Source: Sodalis praecaptivus (lineage in GTDB: Bacteria; Pseudomonadota; Gammaproteobacteria; Enterobacterales; Enterobacteriaceae). From it: a DNA stretch of 64,000 nucleotides. The translations under genes were made by a program, and so were the position numbers. Position 1 is the stretch's first letter. Every line of letters starts with the position of its first letter. This document shows positions 39,065 to 47,347 of this stretch, in pieces. The DNA is taken from the NCBI RefSeq assembly GCF_000517425.1, contig NZ_CP006569.1:3090760-3154759 (forward strand). The letters run 5' to 3'. The notes below the pieces were generated by a model. The model worked only from the letters and a program-made list of their open reading frames with translations. It made no database searches and had not been told where the DNA came from.

Positions 39065-40003
39065 TCAAGAGGGGATAAAGCCCTTTTGCTTGAGGAAATC
39101 CGCCGCCACCTTGCTGGCGTTTTGCCCCTCGACGGCGATACTGGCGTTCAGTTGTTGCAGCGTCTCGGTGTCCAGCGCGGCGAAGACCGGTTTCAACCAT
39201 TGGGCGATTTCCGGATGCTGCTTAAGCACCGCTTCCCGAATAATCGGCGCCGGGGCGTAAATCGGCTGCACGCCCGCCGGATCCGACAGGGTATGCAGCC
39301 CCAGCGCGGCCACCGGCCCGTCGGTACCATAGGCCATGGCGGCGTTAACGCCGGAGGTCTGTTCGGCGGCGGCCTTGATGGTCACCGCGGTATCGCCCCC
39401 CGCCAGCGACAGCAACTGATCCTGCTGTAAGGTGAAGTGATAAGCCTTTTCAAACGCCGGCAGCGCATCGGGCCGTTCGATGAACTCCGCCGACGCGGCC
39501 AGTTTGAATGTGCCGCCCCCCTGCAAATAGCGGCTCAGGTCGGCCAGAGAGTCGAGATGCTGTTCTTTGGCCAGCTCATCGCGTACGGCAATGGTCCAGG
39601 TATTATTGGCCGGTGCCGGGCTAAGCCACACAATATGATTTTTGTCATAGTCCAGCTGTTTGACTTTTTGATAGCCGGCGTTGGTGTCCTTCCAAGCTTT
39701 ATCCTGCTCCGAGGAGAAGAAAAAGGCGCCGTTGCCGGTGTATTCCGGATAAATATCGATCTCGCCGGCGGTAATCGCCCCGCGTAATACCTGGGTCGCG
39801 CCCAGTTGCAGTTTATTAACCGTTTTAACCTGATGGGATTCAAGAACTTGTAAAATGATATTGCCCAGTAGCGATCCTTCCGTATCAATTTTCGACCCCA
39901 CGCGCACCGCCGTATCCGCAGCCTGCGCCGCTGGCGTGATGCCGAGCATTATGGCGGCGAGCAACACCGCGCGGCCATAATTAACCCTGGTTGCCATAGA
40001 CAT
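39065..40003 (-). CDS. osmF: Osmoprotectant-binding protein OsmF
   Basis: This periplasmic solute-binding protein belongs to the OpuAC family. It has 312 residues (E. coli 305) with a signal peptide cleaved after AQA near residue 27, then ADTAVRVGSKIDTEGSLLGNI. Further on, GEIDIYPEYTGNGAFFF and the C-terminal ADFLKQKGFI are recognisable. The ATG at 40003 follows AAGGA; a second ATG lies two codons later. It heads the osmF-yehYXW operon. In E. coli osmF lies next to bglX; here idi, a repeat array and an oxygenase gene intervene. Confidence 0.93.
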   Translation of the reverse strand: MSMATRVNYGRAVLLAAIMLGITPAAQAADTAVRVGSKIDTEGSLLGNIILQVLESHQVKTVNKLQLGATQVLRGAITAGEIDIYPEYTGNGAFFFSSEQDKAWKDTNAGYQKVKQLDYDKNHIVWLSPAPANNTWTIAVRDELAKEQHLDSLADLSRYLQGGGTFKLAASAEFIERPDALPAFEKAYHFTLQQDQLLSLAGGDTAVTIKAAAEQTSGVNAAMAYGTDGPVAALGLHTLSDPAGVQPIYAPAPIIREAVLKQHPEIAQWLKPVFAALDTETLQQLNASIAVEGQNASKVAADFLKQKGFIPS

Positions 40004-40199
40004 TGTTTCCTTTTGGAAGTGACGATAATCGGCACCGAACGGGCATCGCCGGTCGGCGGTTTTGCAATAATAGCCCAAAATAGCGGGTCGATAGCGAAAA
40101 TGCGCGCGTTAACCGCACGTTAGGGGCGAAATAATCCCTCCACGGCGCGGCAGCGCCGCGGTCCCTATCGCTATCAACCTGGATAGCCGGCGCCGCAAC
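40004..40199. other. osmF leader region
   Basis: About 200 bases between osmF and the repeat array. It should contain the osmF promoter, but no consensus element was clear. Confidence 0.4.
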
Positions 40200-40525
40200 G
40201 GCGAGTTGCATTGTGCTGCCGACCGCCTCGGCGGCAAGCGGGCTCAGCGTTGCCGGCACCCTACCGGCAGGAGAGCATAAAGGCGGCGAAGGCGCTGGCG
40301 CCACAGCGGCGAGAAGCATCGTTCTGCCGACCGCCTCGGCGGCAAGCGGGCTCAGTTTTGCCGGCACCCTACCGGCAGGAGAGCATAAAGTCGGCGAAGG
40401 CGCTGGCGCCACAGCGGCGAGAAGCATCGTTCTGCCCACCGCCTCGGCGGCAAGCGGGTTCAGCGTTGCCGGCACCCTACCGACAGGAGAGCATAAAGTC
40501 GGCGCAGGCGCTGGCGCATCGGATT
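40200..40525. repeat. Tandem repeat, 108-bp unit, three copies
   Basis: The landmark CTGCC(G/C)ACCGCCTCGG occurs at 40216, 40324 and 40432, a 108-bp period. Each unit holds three short inverted elements: CCGCC-TC-GGCGG, TGCCGG...CCGGCA and GGCGC-TG-GCGCC. The third copy runs into the 3' end of idi. Since 108 is a multiple of three, long open frames cross the array in several frames, but they are artefacts of the repeat. Confidence 0.92.
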
Positions 40526-41066
40526 AGCTGGCTTGCCGAGCGCGTAGAAACGCGGCGTACTGGGCCGGAATTTTCTCCATGGTCAATCTGAACCAGGGCG
40601 TGAACACTTCGGGTTCGCTGGCGAGTTGCGCCACCACCGACGGCATCGTTTGCCAGCGCCAGGCCATCGCTTCGTCGGGATCGGGCGTTGGCGCCAACGG
40701 CGTGACGCCAAAAAACACATGGCCGTATTCGTGTTCAATCAGCCCATTGGGCAGCGGCAGGCGGTAGCGCAGTTGCAATACCGGCGTTAACGCCACCCGC
40801 ATGCCCATCTCTTCATACAGACGGCGGCGGGCGGCGGCGGCGCTCTCTTCCGCCGGCATGGGGTGGCCGCAGCAGGTGTTGCTCCAAAGACCGCCGCAGT
40901 GGTATTTCTCCCGCGCGCGCTGCTGCAGCAGCAGTTGGCCGTCGGGGTTAAACAAGTAAACGGTCACCGCGCGGTGCAGCGCGCCTTCACGGTGGGCCTG
41001 CAGTTTTTCCATAGTGCCCACCGCCCGGTCCCGTTCATCGACCAGGATGACTTCCGTTAATGCCAT
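40524..41066 (-). CDS. idi: Isopentenyl-diphosphate delta-isomerase (type 1)
   Basis: Idi interconverts isopentenyl and dimethylallyl diphosphate for isoprenoid synthesis. It is a Nudix-fold enzyme of 180 residues (E. coli 182). Metal and catalytic residues are visible: His25 and His31 (AHREGALHR), the cysteine in NTCCGHP, the Nudix segment AAARRRLYEEMG and the glutamates in LIEHEYGHVF. The ATG at 41066 follows GAGGCG; a longer frame to 41087 lacks a better site. In E. coli idi is in another region, so it was moved or inserted here. Its 3' end touches the 108-bp repeat array. Confidence 0.94.
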   Translation of the reverse strand: MALTEVILVDERDRAVGTMEKLQAHREGALHRAVTVYLFNPDGQLLLQQRAREKYHCGGLWSNTCCGHPMPAEESAAAARRRLYEEMGMRVALTPVLQLRYRLPLPNGLIEHEYGHVFFGVTPLAPTPDPDEAMAWRWQTMPSVVAQLASEPEVFTPWFRLTMEKIPAQYAAFLRARQAS

Positions 41067-41149
41067 ATTCGCCTCGCTGCGTGCCACCCGTGTCGGCGTG
41101 CTTACCCATAAGCACCGATTTTTACCCGGGGGCGCTATTGTGCCTTTGA
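41067..41149. other. Short spacer between idi and the 18-bp array
   Basis: These 83 bases form the idi leader. No distinct promoter was identified. Confidence 0.3.
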
Positions 41150-41320
41150 GCCGCTATTTTTGCCCGCAGGCATGCATTCACCTGTAGGTACACGTTTACC
41201 CGCAGGCATGGGTCTGCCCGCGGACATGCGTTTGCCCGCAGGCACGCATTCACCTGTGGGCACGCGTTTACCCGCGGGCATCCGTTCACCTGTGGGCACG
41301 CGTTATCGCCCGGGGCAGCT
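41150..41320. repeat. Minisatellite of about 18-bp units
   Basis: Roughly nine units alternate between CCCGCAGGCATGC-like and CTGTGGGCACGCGTTTAC-like forms, each about 18 bp. One plus-strand frame reads it as six-residue blocks (LPAG-- and SPVGTR), from a TTG near 41160 to 41351, but without a ribosome site. I take it as non-coding minisatellite DNA upstream of idi, with the peptide reading as an alternative. Confidence 0.8.
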
Positions 41321-41439
41321 ATTTTTGCCCGCGGCGCGTGGAAGTGATTAGTTTATCGGCCCGGGACGATAATGTCTGTGCGAGGAAGTGACATTCCCGT
41401 CCGCCATGCCCATTTTTTGCAAAAAGCCGGCTTCAACCG

Positions 41440-42351
41440 TTAGACGGGCTGGCGCCCCATGCGGCGCATGGCGCGATGCCAGGCGCCGTTGCGTACCGAC
41501 CAGCGCAGGACGCGGGCCAGGTAATGTACCGCCGGAGTCACCAGAACCCGCCGCAGGGCCGGGCCGTCGAGGTGCAATTGGTCAATAGCCCAGTCCGGCA
41601 ACAGATCAATGCCGGCGCGCATCAAGAGCCACCCCGCCGGCTGCGCCAATCGGCTGGGCATGGGCGCATGGAGCAGCAGCCGGGTCACCTCACGGGTGCG
41701 GTCATCGCACACCAGCCGCGGCCGCATCGCCTGCAAATAGGCCTCTACCTCGGCCCGGCTGGCGGGCACGTCGCGGGCGCCCAGGGCCCAGGCCACTTTC
41801 ATCGCCTGGCGATAGTAAGCGTCTTGGTCGGCGCCGCTCAGGCGGGGATTGCGAAAGCGCAGATGCGCCGCCAGGAAGCTGCGCGCTTCCGCCACATGCA
41901 CCCAGGTAAGCAAGGCCGGATCGCTTGCCCGGTAGGCGTTACCTGAAGGATCCACGCCATTCACCTGCCAATGGATTTGGCGCACGCGCGCGATAAGCCG
42001 TTCGGCCGCCGCGGTCGGGCCGAAGCTGGTAACGGAAATAAACTGCGCCGTGCGCCGCAGCCGTCCCAGCATGTCGCTGCGAAAATGAGAGTGATCCCAG
42101 ACCCCCGCCAGCGCCGAGGGATGCAACATTTGCAGCAATAGCGCGCTAATGCCGCCGCACAGCATCGAGGTAAAGTCGCCGTGTACCCGCCAGATAATCG
42201 ACTCCGGCCCGTACAGGCCCGGATCATTGGCGGGCTGCGTGAAATCCACGGTACCCAGACCGACACCGCTCAGGCCCAGCACCTGCTGTTCGATGCGGCG
42301 CCGAACCGGTTCCAGCAACCGGTCCACTTTATTGCAGCGTAAAGCGGGCAC
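41440..42351 (-). CDS. MpaB-type (DUF2236) oxygenase family protein
   Basis: This 303-residue protein belongs to the oxygenase MpaB / latex-clearing-protein-like group (DUF2236). Typical features are WRVHGDFTSMLCGGISALLLQMLHPSALAGVWDHS near the N-terminus with the histidines thought to bind haem, and WVHVAEARSFLAA further on. Members include rubber oxygenase and fungal MpaB, so an oxidative role on a terpenoid or lipid is possible; being beside idi is suggestive but not proof. The GTG at 42351 overlaps the end of bglX by 23 bp; a GTG at 42327 would avoid the overlap. Confidence 0.8.
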   Translation of the reverse strand: MPALRCNKVDRLLEPVRRRIEQQVLGLSGVGLGTVDFTQPANDPGLYGPESIIWRVHGDFTSMLCGGISALLLQMLHPSALAGVWDHSHFRSDMLGRLRRTAQFISVTSFGPTAAAERLIARVRQIHWQVNGVDPSGNAYRASDPALLTWVHVAEARSFLAAHLRFRNPRLSGADQDAYYRQAMKVAWALGARDVPASRAEVEAYLQAMRPRLVCDDRTREVTRLLLHAPMPSRLAQPAGWLLMRAGIDLLPDWAIDQLHLDGPALRRVLVTPAVHYLARVLRWSVRNGAWHRAMRRMGRQPV

Positions 42352-44620
42352 GGTTCACTCTAGCGGAATCGAGGCCAATCATAACGTCCACCTCACCCGG
42401 CTCGGTGACCTGCTGCATTGGCTGATTATAAAACCGCAGCATGGCCGGCGTGACGGTAAATTGGACGGATTGCGACGCCCCCGCTTTCAGAAAGACCTTG
42501 TGGAAGCCCTGTAGCGTCGCCACCGGCCGGCTGATGGAGGCGGTGACATCGTGCAAATACAGTTGCACCACGGTGGCGCCGTCCCTGTCGCCATCGTTGG
42601 TCAACGTGACCGTAGCGGTCAGACTGCCCGCCGGCGCCAACTGCGTCGCCGACAACGTCACCGGCGACAAGGTGAAATGGGTGTAGCTCAGGCCATAGCC
42701 GAACGGAAACAGCGGGCCGTTGGCTTCATCATAATAATGAGAAGTATACTTCTCCGGCTTCTGCGGGTCGTAGGGGCGACCGGTGGGCAGATGATTGTAA
42801 TAGATAGGAATTTGCCCCACCGAGCGCGGGAACGACATGGGCAATTTGCCGGACGGGTTGTGATCGCCGAACAGCACGTCGGCGATGGCGTTTCCCCCTT
42901 CGGTACCGGGGAACCACGCCTCCAGCAGCGCGTCCGCCTGCTGGTTTTCCCGCACCAGCGCCAGCGGCCGTCCGTTCAGCAGCACAACCACCAGCGGCTT
43001 GCCGGTGGCCTTGAGCGCGCGCAGCAGCCTGCGTTGGCTTTCCGGGATGGTGATATCGCTGCGGCTGGAGGCTTCGTGGGCCATACCCTGCGCTTCCCCC
43101 ACCGCGGCAATGACGACATCCGCCTGCCGGGCGGTGCGCACGGCGTCATCGATCATTGCCTGCGGGGTCCGCGGATCCACCTTGACGGTTTGTTCATATT
43201 GGTTGAGATAGGCTATCAAGTCCTGGTGGTCGGTGATATTGGCGCCGCGGGCATAGAGCACCTTGGCCTTATCGCCCACCGCGTGGCGGATCCCTTCCAA
43301 CAGGGTAACGGATTGATCGGCGCGACCCGCGGCGGACCAGCTGCCCATGATATCGCGCTTACTGTCCGCCAGCGGGCCGATGACCGCCAGCGTACCCTGT
43401 TTTTTCAGCGGCAGCGTGCTGAGGCGGTTTTTTAGCAGCACCAGGCTCTCGCGCGCCACCTGACGCGCCTCGGCCCTGTGCAGTCGACTTTCCGCGTTGG
43501 TATCCGCCGGATCGCTGCCCGCCGGCCCCAGATGTACATAGGGGTCGCGGAACAGGCCCATGTCGTATTTGACGTTCAATACATGGCGTACCGCGTCGTC
43601 GAGCGTTGCCTGGCTTACCTCGCCGCGCTGAATCAGCCCCGGCAGATATTTCAGAAAATACTCATCGCTCATGCTCATATTGATGCCGGCGTTAATCGCC
43701 ATTTTCGCCGCCTGCTCAGGATCGGCCGCCACGCCGTGCTTGATGAGCTCCTTGATCGCGCCGTGATCGCTGACCGTGATACCGGTAAAATGCCACGCTT
43801 TGCGCAATACATCCTGCAGCAGCCAGCGATCCACCGTGGCCGGCGTCCCGTTGATGGAATTGAGCGCCACCATGACCCCGCCGCTGCCGGCATCAAGCGC
43901 CGCTTTGTAAGGAGGCAGGTAATCCTGAAACATTTTTTGCGGGCTCATATCCACCGTGTTGTAATCCCGGCCCCCTTCCACCGCGCCGTAAAGCGCGAAA
44001 TGTTTTACGCTGGTCATCAACGAATGACGATCACCAGGATGCTTCCCCTGTATGGCGCTCACCAGCGTGCGGCCGATTTCCTGCGTCAGAAAGGTATCCT
44101 CGCCCAGCCCTTCCGACACGCGGCCCCAGCGCGGGTCGCGGGTGATATCCACCATCGGCGCCCAGGTCATATTCAGACCGTCTTCGCTTCCCTCAAAGGC
44201 GGCGATACGTCCACTGGTTGCCACCGCCTGTAGGTCCCAACTGGACGCCAGCCCGAGGCTTATCGGGAAAATGGTGCGCTGACCGTGGACGATGTCGTAG
44301 GCGAAAAACAGCGGGATTTTCAAGCGGCTCAGTTGCATGGCCTGATCCTGCATGACCCGAATATCCGGGCGGGTGACGGTATTAAAGATACCGCCTACCT
44401 GGCCGCGTTGAATCATCTCGCGGATGGCCTCTTTCGGATTATCCGGCCCTACGCTGATTAAGCGTAGCTGGCCGATTTTTTCCTCGGTGGTCATCTTCGC
44501 CAGTAGCGCATTGACGAAAGCATCGCGGGGTAAGCTAGGGGAAGGGAGTGAATTATTGTCCGCCAAAGCGGGAGCGACGACACATGCCAGCATTAGGCCA
44601 AATGACCAAAGCCATCTCAT
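42329..44620 (-). CDS. bglX: Periplasmic beta-glucosidase BglX
   Basis: BglX is a glycoside hydrolase of family 3. The precursor of 763 residues (E. coli 765) has a signal peptide cleaved after ALA at residue 20, the N-terminal barrel with nucleophile Asp285 in TVSDHGA, the second domain with the acid/base region around EASSRSD, and a C-terminal fibronectin-III-like domain from about residue 660. Recognisable stretches are GGIFNTVTRPD, WAPMVDITRDPRWGRVSEG and GSWSAAGR. In E. coli it neighbours osmF and pbpG, both also found nearby here; dld is missing. Confidence 0.96.
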   Translation of the reverse strand: MRWLWSFGLMLACVVAPALADNNSLPSPSLPRDAFVNALLAKMTTEEKIGQLRLISVGPDNPKEAIREMIQRGQVGGIFNTVTRPDIRVMQDQAMQLSRLKIPLFFAYDIVHGQRTIFPISLGLASSWDLQAVATSGRIAAFEGSEDGLNMTWAPMVDITRDPRWGRVSEGLGEDTFLTQEIGRTLVSAIQGKHPGDRHSLMTSVKHFALYGAVEGGRDYNTVDMSPQKMFQDYLPPYKAALDAGSGGVMVALNSINGTPATVDRWLLQDVLRKAWHFTGITVSDHGAIKELIKHGVAADPEQAAKMAINAGINMSMSDEYFLKYLPGLIQRGEVSQATLDDAVRHVLNVKYDMGLFRDPYVHLGPAGSDPADTNAESRLHRAEARQVARESLVLLKNRLSTLPLKKQGTLAVIGPLADSKRDIMGSWSAAGRADQSVTLLEGIRHAVGDKAKVLYARGANITDHQDLIAYLNQYEQTVKVDPRTPQAMIDDAVRTARQADVVIAAVGEAQGMAHEASSRSDITIPESQRRLLRALKATGKPLVVVLLNGRPLALVRENQQADALLEAWFPGTEGGNAIADVLFGDHNPSGKLPMSFPRSVGQIPIYYNHLPTGRPYDPQKPEKYTSHYYDEANGPLFPFGYGLSYTHFTLSPVTLSATQLAPAGSLTATVTLTNDGDRDGATVVQLYLHDVTASISRPVATLQGFHKVFLKAGASQSVQFTVTPAMLRFYNQPMQQVTEPGEVDVMIGLDSARVNRARFTLQ

Positions 44621-45034
44621 AAAGGTTTCTCACAATCGCGCAAGCCAGCCGGAACGGAACGTCCCGGTCACGAAAAAATAAGGCATTACTATGCCATAAA
44701 TGTGGCATAACAAGAGTATAGCGACTCACACAGCATAAAGCCTGCGTCAGATTTATTGAAACGGATTGTTTCCTTTGTGCTGACCGGCGCCGGGCGGCGC
44801 CCGTATGCTAAGCCTCTTCGTCGCAACCTTCTGGCGGGGGGGCTTGGCAAGCGCCGGAAGCTTTGCAATACTGCCTTACCGTGTAACAAAGTATTTTTCG
44901 CCTATACCGCGCTTTACGATTGCCGCTTCACGGCATCTGTCGCCTCCGCCACAGGATAAGGAAACTCGGGTTACTTCTACCGGGGGCGTAGTTTCAGGGA
45001 TGATCGGGTCTGTTATCACTCTAGGGCACCGATA
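44621..45034. other. Divergent spacer upstream of bglX
   Basis: About 410 bases between bglX and the oxidoreductase gene, holding both promoters. No distinct element was identified. The plus-strand frame running through 44805-45236 contains the original start region of the oxidoreductase but ends after the frameshift described for it. Confidence 0.5.
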
Positions 45035-46042
45035 TTGTATGAAATATGTCATTGTGGGTACATTGTGGGTACGGGGAATATCAGTGGCACCTACGCCGAC
45101 GCGCTGCAGGCGGTCGCGGGGTGTGAGCTCACGGGATTTATTTCCCGCCGGCAGCCAAGCCACGGGCTGGCCGGCCACCCCTCCCTGCCCTGCTGGCCGA
45201 CGCTTGCGGAGGTCGATAAACCCTTTGATGCGGTGATCGTCGCCACCCCTAACGGGCTGCATCCGCACAGCGCCATTGAGGCCGCCGGGTTGGGCAAACA
45301 CATTTTAGTCGAAAAGCCGCTGGCCATTACGGTCGCGGCCATGGATAACATGATAGACGCTGCCCGCCAACACGGCGTGACCCTGGCGGTAAGCTACCAG
45401 CGCCGCAGTTATCCAGACAACCTGGCGGTGAAGGCCTTGCTGGCGCGGGGTGCGCTGGGACGGATTTACTCCGCCGATCTCAGTTGCCGCTTCTGGCGCG
45501 ACCAGCCCTATTATGACAGCGCGGAGTATCGCGGCGGCTATCGGCTCGACGGCGGCGGCGTCTTCATGCAACAGGCAAGCCACGCCATTGACACCTATAT
45601 TTGGCTGTTCGGCATGCCCGCACGGCTGCACGGCGAGCTGGCCACGTTCGCCCACCAAATGGAGGCGGAGGATCACGGCGCCGTCGTTTTGCGCTATGAC
45701 AACGGCATGATAGGCACGATTGTCGCCTCGACCTGCGCGCGGCCCGGCTACCCGCCACGTTTAGAGGTGTGCTGTGAAAAAGGGACGTTTACCCTGCTCA
45801 ACGACTGTATTGACGTCTGGCAGATTGAGGGTGTCGACAATCCCGCGCAGCCGCGCCCGCCGTTGGCGGATAACGGCGCCAGCAGCGCAACGCTCAACGA
45901 CAGCCGTCGCCACCAGGCGATACTGGCGGATTTCGAGCGGGCCGTCGCCGAGGGGGAGCCACCGTTGGCCGCCGCCGACGACGCGCGACGCGCCACCGAA
46001 CTCATTTTGCAGATTTACCATCAGCACGAGAGGAAAGAGTAA
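45035..46042 (+). CDS. Gfo/Idh/MocA family oxidoreductase with disrupted start
   Basis: This is an NAD(P)-dependent sugar-type oxidoreductase of 335 residues. The Rossmann motif appears as IVGTGNISGTYADAL, followed by ILVEKPLAITVAAMD and YQRRSYPDNLAVK, and the catalytic segment GGGVFMQQASHAIDTYIW. The natural start appears to be ATG 45039 (MKYVIVGTGNIS expected), but an 11-bp direct duplication (45051-45061 and 45062-45072) shifts it out of frame. The open frame can start only at TTG 45035 or GTG 45065, both poor. The gene is thus either weakly translated or a recent pseudogene. Its stop overlaps the next start (TAATG). Confidence 0.8.
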   Translation: MYEICHCGYIVGTGNISGTYADALQAVAGCELTGFISRRQPSHGLAGHPSLPCWPTLAEVDKPFDAVIVATPNGLHPHSAIEAAGLGKHILVEKPLAITVAAMDNMIDAARQHGVTLAVSYQRRSYPDNLAVKALLARGALGRIYSADLSCRFWRDQPYYDSAEYRGGYRLDGGGVFMQQASHAIDTYIWLFGMPARLHGELATFAHQMEAEDHGAVVLRYDNGMIGTIVASTCARPGYPPRLEVCCEKGTFTLLNDCIDVWQIEGVDNPAQPRPPLADNGASSATLNDSRRHQAILADFERAVAEGEPPLAAADDARRATELILQIYHQHERKE

Positions 46043-46521
46043 TGCATCAGCTCAGAGAAGCACGCATTGAAGAGTTGGCCCAACTCACTGAGCTCTGTCT
46101 GCAATCCAAAGCGTTATGGGGATATGACGATGCGATTATGCAGTGCTGTCGACAAGAGCTGACCTTTCGGCCGGCTGATATGGAAAATTCGCTGATTTGC
46201 GTGGCGGAAAGCGATAGCCAACTGCTGGGGGTCGCCCAATTGCAGGTGGAAGAGGATGAGGCTTTCCTGGCGCGCTTATTTGTCTCACCCGCGCGGCAAA
46301 AAGCGGGGATCGGCAAGTCCCTGTTCGGCTGGTCGATCAAAGCGGCACACCGCGCCGGCGCGACTCGGCTGTTAATTGACGCCGATCCGCTGGCCGCCGG
46401 TTTTTATCAACGTATGGGCGCACGCCAGGAAGGCAGCGTAGATTCCGTCACGGTACCGGGCCTGCGCAAGCCCCGTTTCCGGGTAACGCTATCGACCTGT
46501 GCGTCGGCGCACGGTTTTTAA
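46042..46521 (+). CDS. GNAT family N-acetyltransferase
   Basis: This protein of 159 residues carries the GNAT motifs ARLFVSPARQKAGIGKSLFGWSIK for acetyl-CoA binding and AAGFYQRMGARQEG near the end. The substrate is not known. The ATG overlaps the stop of the oxidoreductase gene by one base, so translation is coupled to it, and damage to that gene could affect this one. It is followed 21 bp later by a glutathione transferase gene. Confidence 0.88.
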   Translation: MHQLREARIEELAQLTELCLQSKALWGYDDAIMQCCRQELTFRPADMENSLICVAESDSQLLGVAQLQVEEDEAFLARLFVSPARQKAGIGKSLFGWSIKAAHRAGATRLLIDADPLAAGFYQRMGARQEGSVDSVTVPGLRKPRFRVTLSTCASAHGF

Positions 46522-46542
46522 CCCCCATGGGAGAACGCAAGG

Positions 46543-47235
46543 ATGTATCAACTGCATATCGCCAACAAAAACTACTCGTCCTGGTCATTACGGCCGTGGG
46601 TGCTGATGAAAGCCCTGGCGCTGCCGTTCGAGGAGAGTCTGCACCCCTTTGAACCCCCGGCGGCCGGCTCCCCCTTCCACGGCTTTTCCCCTACCGGCAA
46701 AGTACCGGTGTTGATCGATGGCGCGCGGACGGTATGGGATTCGCTGGCCATCGTGGAATATTTGGCGGAACGCCACGCCCAAGTCTGGCCGGGTGACGCG
46801 GCGGCGCGGGCCTGGGCTCGCTGCGCGGCGGCGGAGATGCATTCCGGCTTTGTCGCGCTGCGCAATCAGTGTCCCATGTCCTGCGGTGTACGCGTGCGCC
46901 TGTCGTGCCCGTCGCCGTCGCTGAAAAAAGACATTGCCCGCCTGGATGCCCTGTGGCAAGACGGGTTGACCACCTTCGGCGGCCCCTGGCTGGCGGGACC
47001 GGCCTTCAGCGCCGTTGATGCGTTTTACGCCCCGGTCGTTTTTCGGGCGCAGAGTTTTGGCTTCAGTCTTAGCGCGCCGGCGCAGGCGTGGTGTGAACAC
47101 ATGCTGGCGCTGCCGGCGATGCGGCTTTGGTACCAGCAGGCGCTGGAGGAAACCTGGCGCGACGCCGACCATGAACAGGAAATGCGGGCCTGCGGCGAGG
47201 TGATCCACGACTTCCGCGTGGCGGTGCCCGACTGA
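46543..47235 (+). CDS. Glutathione S-transferase family protein
   Basis: This is a 230-residue glutathione transferase. The thioredoxin-fold domain begins YQLHIANKNYSSWSLRPWVLMKA, with FSPTGKVPVLIDG holding the cis-proline and WDSLAIVEYLAERH the glutathione site; the helical domain has AGPAFSAVDAFYAP. The beginning with NKNYSSWSLRPW is typical of a bacterial GST subgroup of unknown substrate. It has an ATG at 46543 following GGGAGAACG. It is probably in one operon with the two genes upstream. Confidence 0.87.
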   Translation: MYQLHIANKNYSSWSLRPWVLMKALALPFEESLHPFEPPAAGSPFHGFSPTGKVPVLIDGARTVWDSLAIVEYLAERHAQVWPGDAAARAWARCAAAEMHSGFVALRNQCPMSCGVRVRLSCPSPSLKKDIARLDALWQDGLTTFGGPWLAGPAFSAVDAFYAPVVFRAQSFGFSLSAPAQAWCEHMLALPAMRLWYQQALEETWRDADHEQEMRACGEVIHDFRVAVPD

Positions 47236-47347
47236 GTAGCACGAGCGCAGCGGCAGGGAGTAGCACCTGCCGCGGTGAGCATGCCACCCGCTACATCGCC
47301 GCCTCTCTCTGCTGCAAACCGCCGCCGGTTCTATCGTTAACGGTACC

